Shown in pieces: positions 5,720-9,159 of a DNA stretch of 9,159 bases. A model generated the notes under the pieces. It searched no databases. It was not told the DNA's origin and saw only the letters and a list, made by a program, of their open reading frames with translations. The stretch spans positions 1-9,159 of the forward strand of contig DLBG01000152.1 in the NCBI GenBank assembly GCA_002494135.1, in the 5' to 3' direction. Each line of letters opens with the position of its first letter. Positions within the stretch are counted from its first letter, which is position 1. Origin of the DNA: Lachnospiraceae bacterium UBA7027. Lineage in GTDB: Bacteria > Bacillota > Clostridia > Lachnospirales > Lachnospiraceae. Position numbers and translations under genes: made by a program.

Positions 5720-6758
5720 AATTCTCTGCTCCCTGGTCGGCGTTCATGCTGTCCACCAGTACCCAGTCGGCCATATCGCTTTCCTGCGTGGAAAGCATTT
5801 CTTCCGTAACACCGTGCTTTAAAAGTACTTCGTCAATCTTTTTGTTCACTTCTTCGAAGCCCACCACACGGTAGCCGTTGCTCTTGTAGTAGTTTAAAAT
5901 CTCCGGATCGGGAAATACCGTTTCTCCGTCTGACGTAAATACGTAAAGGCTCTCCGGATATGCGAATACTTCATAATCATATTCGCCGAAGTGATAAACA
6001 TACATCTCCATCTCACCGCCGAAGTCGCTGTATCCGTCGGTTCCGTCGGGAAGTTTCACCCCGGGGATTTTTGCTTCCGTCAGACCGTAAGTATGCTCGG
6101 TCACATATAAGGTAACCGGTTTTCCCTCTGCGGTAACCGCATAATAGCCGTCCACATGAAGATTCGCTCCGCCGCTTCCGCTCTCACAGAATACACCGTA
6201 TTTGTTTAAGTCATACCAGTCACGGTAACCGGTAACCTTGCTGTCAACGATTTCCAGTCCCTGTTCCGCATAGCGCAGGATGTAAATGGTGGCTTCCGCC
6301 ATCTGAACACCCGGATTCCCTTCCGCATCTTCTTCATAGGTTCCGCAGACAAATTCCAGCGCAAAGTCCATTACCCCGTCATTTCCGCAATCCGTAAATG
6401 CGTAATGGATTTCCTGCAGTTCCCTGTCGCTTCCTTCCCAGTTTGCATTGAAGAAATTCTGAAAAGCGGACTTCATATCCACGTAGTTGTAGGAAACTCC
6501 CTCTTCGAGATAATGCGCATCGCATACCACCTTTGCCTCGGTCTTTCCATCCAGAAAATCATACAGATCCTGTGCGGTAACCTTGTGTTCATCGATTTCC
6601 GAACCGGGTTCGGAAGGTATCTCGGACACGACTGCCGAAGAAGGATTCTCGTTTCCGGGAACCGGTCTGCTTTGAAACAGTCCGCATCCGCCGAGCATTC
6701 CTGCCAGTAAACCCGTTACTGTCAGTGCCGCAACTGCCTTTTTGGTCATTTTTCTCAT
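5718..6758 (-). CDS. Predicted lipoprotein of unknown function in the glycogen operon
   Basis: 346 residues; I do not recognise the family. The N-terminus is a lipoprotein signal peptide: basic MRKMTKK, hydrophobic AVAALTVTGLLAGM, lipobox LGGC with Cys25 as the lipidated residue. A Ser/Pro/Glu-rich linker (about 29-57) follows, so the mature domain (about 58-346) should sit outside the membrane. It contains DCGNDGVMD (123-131), resembling the short calcium-binding or DxDGDG-like loop of many secreted Firmicutes proteins, four cysteines in the mature part (80, 124, 138, 191), and many Tyr, Asp and Glu residues. The start at 6758 is chosen because GGGGAAG lies about 5 nt upstream and it gives a proper signal peptide. 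A longer frame from 6803 would overlap glgP and add residues before the signal. It lies 32 bp after glgP and 8 bp before malQ, so it is cotranscribed with cytosolic glucan enzymes although its own product is exported. A glucan-sensing or binding role would be speculation. Confidence 0.8.
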   Translation of the reverse strand: MRKMTKKAVAALTVTGLLAGMLGGCGLFQSRPVPGNENPSSAVVSEIPSEPGSEIDEHKVTAQDLYDFLDGKTEAKVVCDAHYLEEGVSYNYVDMKSAFQNFFNANWEGSDRELQEIHYAFTDCGNDGVMDFALEFVCGTYEEDAEGNPGVQMAEATIYILRYAEQGLEIVDSKVTGYRDWYDLNKYGVFCESGSGGANLHVDGYYAVTAEGKPVTLYVTEHTYGLTEAKIPGVKLPDGTDGYSDFGGEMEMYVYHFGEYDYEVFAYPESLYVFTSDGETVFPDPEILNYYKSNGYRVVGFEEVNKKIDEVLLKHGVTEEMLSTQESDMADWVLVDSMNADQGAEN

Positions 6759-6790
6759 TTTAACTTCCCCATTTACTCTTTTTACGATGA

Positions 6791-9100
6791 TTAAAGTTTC
6801 CAAATATCCCGGTTATATTCTTCGATGGTACGATCCGAAGAGAAGAAACCGGCCTTCGCTATGTTGACAAGCATCATTCTGCGCCATTTTGCACGGTTTT
6901 CATAATCGGCAAAGCAGAAATCCTTAACCTTAATATACTCTTCTAAATCAAGCAGCGTCATAAACCAGTCTTTGTTTAACAGTTCGTTGTAAAGACGCTC
7001 CAAATTCTCTTTGTTTCCTACCTGCATGCAGAGCGTGGATACAATGAAATCCACGGCTTGTTTGATTACGGGGGACTTTTCATAGTAATCCCTGGATACA
7101 TAGTCTGCCTTTGCATAATGCTCAATTACCGTCTCGCTGGATGCACCGAAGGTATAGATATTTTCATGTCCGACAAGCTGCGCGATTTCCACATTTGCGC
7201 CGTCCTCGGTACCGAGGGTAACAGCACCGTTTAACATGAACTTCATGTTGCCGGTACCGGATGCTTCCTTGCTGGCAAGGGAAATCTGCTCGGATACATC
7301 GCAGGCCGGGATGATATGTTCCGCATAGGAAACATTGTAATTCTCTACCATAACAACCCTTAAATACCTGTTTACATCGGGATCGTTATTGATGATGCGG
7401 CTCATGACAAGAATCAGATGAATGATATCCTGTGCAATCACGTAAGCCGGAGCCGCCTTTGCGCCGAAAATAAAGGTAATCGGGCGCTTCGGAAGGATTC
7501 CCTTCTTTACTTCGAGATACTTGTGAATGATATAAAGCACATTCATCTGCTGCCGTTTGTACTCGTGCAGACGTTTTGCCTGAATGTCATAAATGGAATC
7601 CGGGGAGATTTCGATACCCTCGCGTTCTTTAATCAGTGCTGCAAGCTCCGCCTTCTTGCCTTGCTTAATTGCCTCAAGTTTTGCCAAAACCTTCTCATCG
7701 TCCTTAAACGCAAGCAGTTTTTCAAGCTCGGTCGCATCCTTTTTAAAGCCGCTTCCGATCTTCTCCTCGATAAAGGAAGACAGTTCCGGATTGCAGGCAA
7801 GCAGCCATCTGCGGAAGGTGATTCCGTTTGTCTTATTGTTAAATTTCTCCGGATAGATCTGATAAAATGCATTCAATTCGGTATTCTTTAAAATCTCGGT
7901 ATGCAGATAAGCCACACCGTTGATGGAGAAACCGTAGTGAATATCGATATGCGCCATATGAACACGGTTATTGTTATCAATAATCCAGACGCGTTCATCG
8001 GAGTATTTTTCTTTTACCCTGCGGTCGAGTTCTTTGATAATCGGAACAAGCTGCGGCACCACTCTTTCCAGATAATCAAGCGGCCACTTCTCAAGCGCTT
8101 CCGCAAGAATGGTGTGGTTGGTGTACGCGCAGGTCTTCGATACGATCTCGATGGCCTCATCCATGGGGATGGCCTTCTCCTCGGTCATGATGCGGATCAG
8201 TTCCGGAATGACCAGAGTCGGATGGGTATCGTTAATCTGGATGACCGCAAAGTCATACATTTTACGTAAGTTATATTTATGGTTGTGCATGTCGCGGATA
8301 ATATACTGTGCCGCGTTGCTGACCATAAAATACTGCTGATAGATACGAAGAAGGTTACCGGCCTCATCGGAATCATCGGGATATAAGAAAAGGGTTAAGT
8401 TCTTCTCAATCGCCGTCTTGTCAAAATCGATTCCCTTCTTTACGAGGGATTCGTCCACGGTCTCCACGTCGAAAAGATGCAGATGATTTACGCCGTTTTC
8501 GTAACCGATTACATCGATGTCATAAAGACGCGATTTTAACGTAAAATCTTTGAAATTCACATCAAACGACACGTCCGTTTTGTTCAGCCAGGACTGCTGT
8601 TCAATCCAGTCGTTCTTTTCGGCATGCTGGAGATTGTTGATGAATTCCTGCTTAAAAAGACCGAAGTGATAATTAAGACCGATTCCGTCTCCGGGAAGTC
8701 CCAGCGTTGCGATGGAATCCAAAAAGCAGGCAGCCAGTCTGCCGAGTCCGCCGTTTCCGAGGGAGGGTTCGGGCTCCGCCTCTTCGATTTCCGCTAAGGA
8801 CAGACCGTTCTTTGCAAGGATGGCCTTTACTTTATCGTAAGCACCCAGATTAATCAAATTATTGGAAAGAAGCTTTCCGATCAGGAATTCCGCGGAGATG
8901 TAATAGATTTTCTTCTCTCCGGTAATGGTTTCGGTCACTCTTGCATAGTCCTTCGTAAAGGACAGAAGCACAAAGTATGCTTCCTTCGTATCCAGCTCCT
9001 TTAAAGCTTTGCTGTAAAGGCGCTTTGCCGTATCCTCGAGCTGACTTTCCATTCTCGCCTCGAAAAGTTCCTTCTGAATCATTTCTTCCTGAACTGACAT
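6791..9100 (-). CDS. glgP: Glycogen/maltodextrin (alpha-glucan) phosphorylase
   Basis: PLP-dependent GT35 enzyme of the cytosol that removes glucose from the non-reducing end of alpha-1,4-glucans as glucose-1-phosphate. 769 residues, somewhat shorter than the ~800-840 of the best known members, with a short N-terminal region before YYISAEFLIG (66-75). Conserved blocks: EPSLGNGGLGRLAACFLDS (111-129), INDTHPT (289-295), TNHTILAEALEKWP (327-340), NKTNGITFRRWL (422-433), QAKRLHEYKRQ (507-517), FGAKAAPAY (545-553) and EASGTGNMKFMLNGAVTLGT (612-631), in which Lys620 is the PLP-binding lysine. The ATG at 9100 has AGAGG (9108-9112 on the plus strand) 7 nt upstream. It is followed by the lipoprotein gene after 32 bp and by malQ, the usual partner for maltodextrin or glycogen breakdown. 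No promoter is visible in the 59 bp left before the window edge. Confidence 0.96.
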   Translation of the reverse strand: MSVQEEMIQKELFEARMESQLEDTAKRLYSKALKELDTKEAYFVLLSFTKDYARVTETITGEKKIYYISAEFLIGKLLSNNLINLGAYDKVKAILAKNGLSLAEIEEAEPEPSLGNGGLGRLAACFLDSIATLGLPGDGIGLNYHFGLFKQEFINNLQHAEKNDWIEQQSWLNKTDVSFDVNFKDFTLKSRLYDIDVIGYENGVNHLHLFDVETVDESLVKKGIDFDKTAIEKNLTLFLYPDDSDEAGNLLRIYQQYFMVSNAAQYIIRDMHNHKYNLRKMYDFAVIQINDTHPTLVIPELIRIMTEEKAIPMDEAIEIVSKTCAYTNHTILAEALEKWPLDYLERVVPQLVPIIKELDRRVKEKYSDERVWIIDNNNRVHMAHIDIHYGFSINGVAYLHTEILKNTELNAFYQIYPEKFNNKTNGITFRRWLLACNPELSSFIEEKIGSGFKKDATELEKLLAFKDDEKVLAKLEAIKQGKKAELAALIKEREGIEISPDSIYDIQAKRLHEYKRQQMNVLYIIHKYLEVKKGILPKRPITFIFGAKAAPAYVIAQDIIHLILVMSRIINNDPDVNRYLRVVMVENYNVSYAEHIIPACDVSEQISLASKEASGTGNMKFMLNGAVTLGTEDGANVEIAQLVGHENIYTFGASSETVIEHYAKADYVSRDYYEKSPVIKQAVDFIVSTLCMQVGNKENLERLYNELLNKDWFMTLLDLEEYIKVKDFCFADYENRAKWRRMMLVNIAKAGFFSSDRTIEEYNRDIWKL

Positions 9101-9107
9101 GTTAATA

Positions 9108-9112
9108 CCTCT
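9108..9112 (-). promoter_or_regulatory. Ribosome binding site of glgP
   Basis: On the minus strand AGAGG lies 7 nt before the ATG at 9100, which supports that start. Confidence 0.75.
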
Positions 9113-9119
9113 TTATGTT

Positions 9120-9159
9120 TTATTTCTCTTTCCCCGCATCTGCGGCAGTCTCTTTGTTT
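9120..9159 (-). CDS. Possible C-terminal tail of an upstream gene (partial)
   Basis: Read on the minus strand from 9158, one frame is open and encodes N-K-E-T-A-A-D-A-G-K-E-K followed by a TAA stop (9122-9120), 19 bp before the glgP ATG. The charged, Ala-rich composition looks like a plausible protein tail, and the spacing fits an operon gene before glgP. Only 12 residues are visible, so no identity can be given, and chance openness cannot be excluded. A short perfect palindrome, CCGCA-TC-TGCGG (9134-9145), lies within it. Confidence 0.35.
   Translation of the reverse strand, partial: NKETAADAGKEK

Noticed and set aside
6759..6803. Upstream start of the lipoprotein at 6803
   Set aside because: It would overlap the glgP end and place 15 residues before the signal peptide; ATG 6758 has a GGGG-type site at proper spacing and a canonical signal.
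7418..8339. Several plus-strand open frames opposite glgP
   Set aside because: They lack ribosome binding sites and protein-like family motifs and are explained as antisense shadows of the strongly conserved glgP.

Overview
The window reads as ordinary chromosome of a Gram-positive, anaerobic, carbohydrate-fermenting bacterium of the Clostridia, probably Lachnospiraceae-like. The grounds are family resemblance only: a cellobiose phosphorylase closely resembling clostridial ones, AGGAG/GGGG-type ribosome binding sites, a lipoprotein signal, and the glgP/malQ types. No rRNA, tRNA or CRISPR is present.

Layout. Positions 1-1042 (+) are the C-terminal ~346 residues of a GH94 cellobiose phosphorylase, cut by the window edge inside its catalytic W-N-D-C motif. 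It is followed by an intrinsic terminator (1093-1119) and a sigma-A-type promoter (1124-1152). That promoter drives a two-gene unit: cysteine synthase (1212-2117) and a CYTH/triphosphate tunnel protein (2128-2580), whose ribosome binding site overlaps the cysK stop codon. From 5720 down to 4237, and beyond to the right edge, runs a minus-strand operon: glgP (9100-6791), an unknown lipoprotein (6758-5718) and malQ (5709-4237). A fragment at 9120-9159 may be the tail of one more upstream gene. GlgP and MalQ together degrade alpha-glucans to glucose-1-phosphate. With the cellobiose phosphorylase at the left edge, the window is rich in phosphorolytic sugar use.

The two gene groups converge, and a 1614-bp IS1182-type insertion sequence (2612-4225) sits exactly at the junction. 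It has 15-bp imperfect terminal inverted repeats (13/15), an intact DDE transposase (478 aa) and a perfect 27-bp direct repeat on each side (2585-2611 and 4226-4252). The 27-bp repeat is itself a hairpin. In the reconstructed empty site it is the shared bidirectional terminator of the CYTH gene and malQ, with the malQ stop codon in its loop. Insertion duplicated the hairpin, kept malQ intact, and separated each host gene from its original T-tract. Hairpins with T-tracts just inside each IS end appear able to take over termination.

I see no defence system or novel multi-gene system. The most notable items are this terminator-targeted IS insertion and the unknown lipoprotein inside the glycogen operon.
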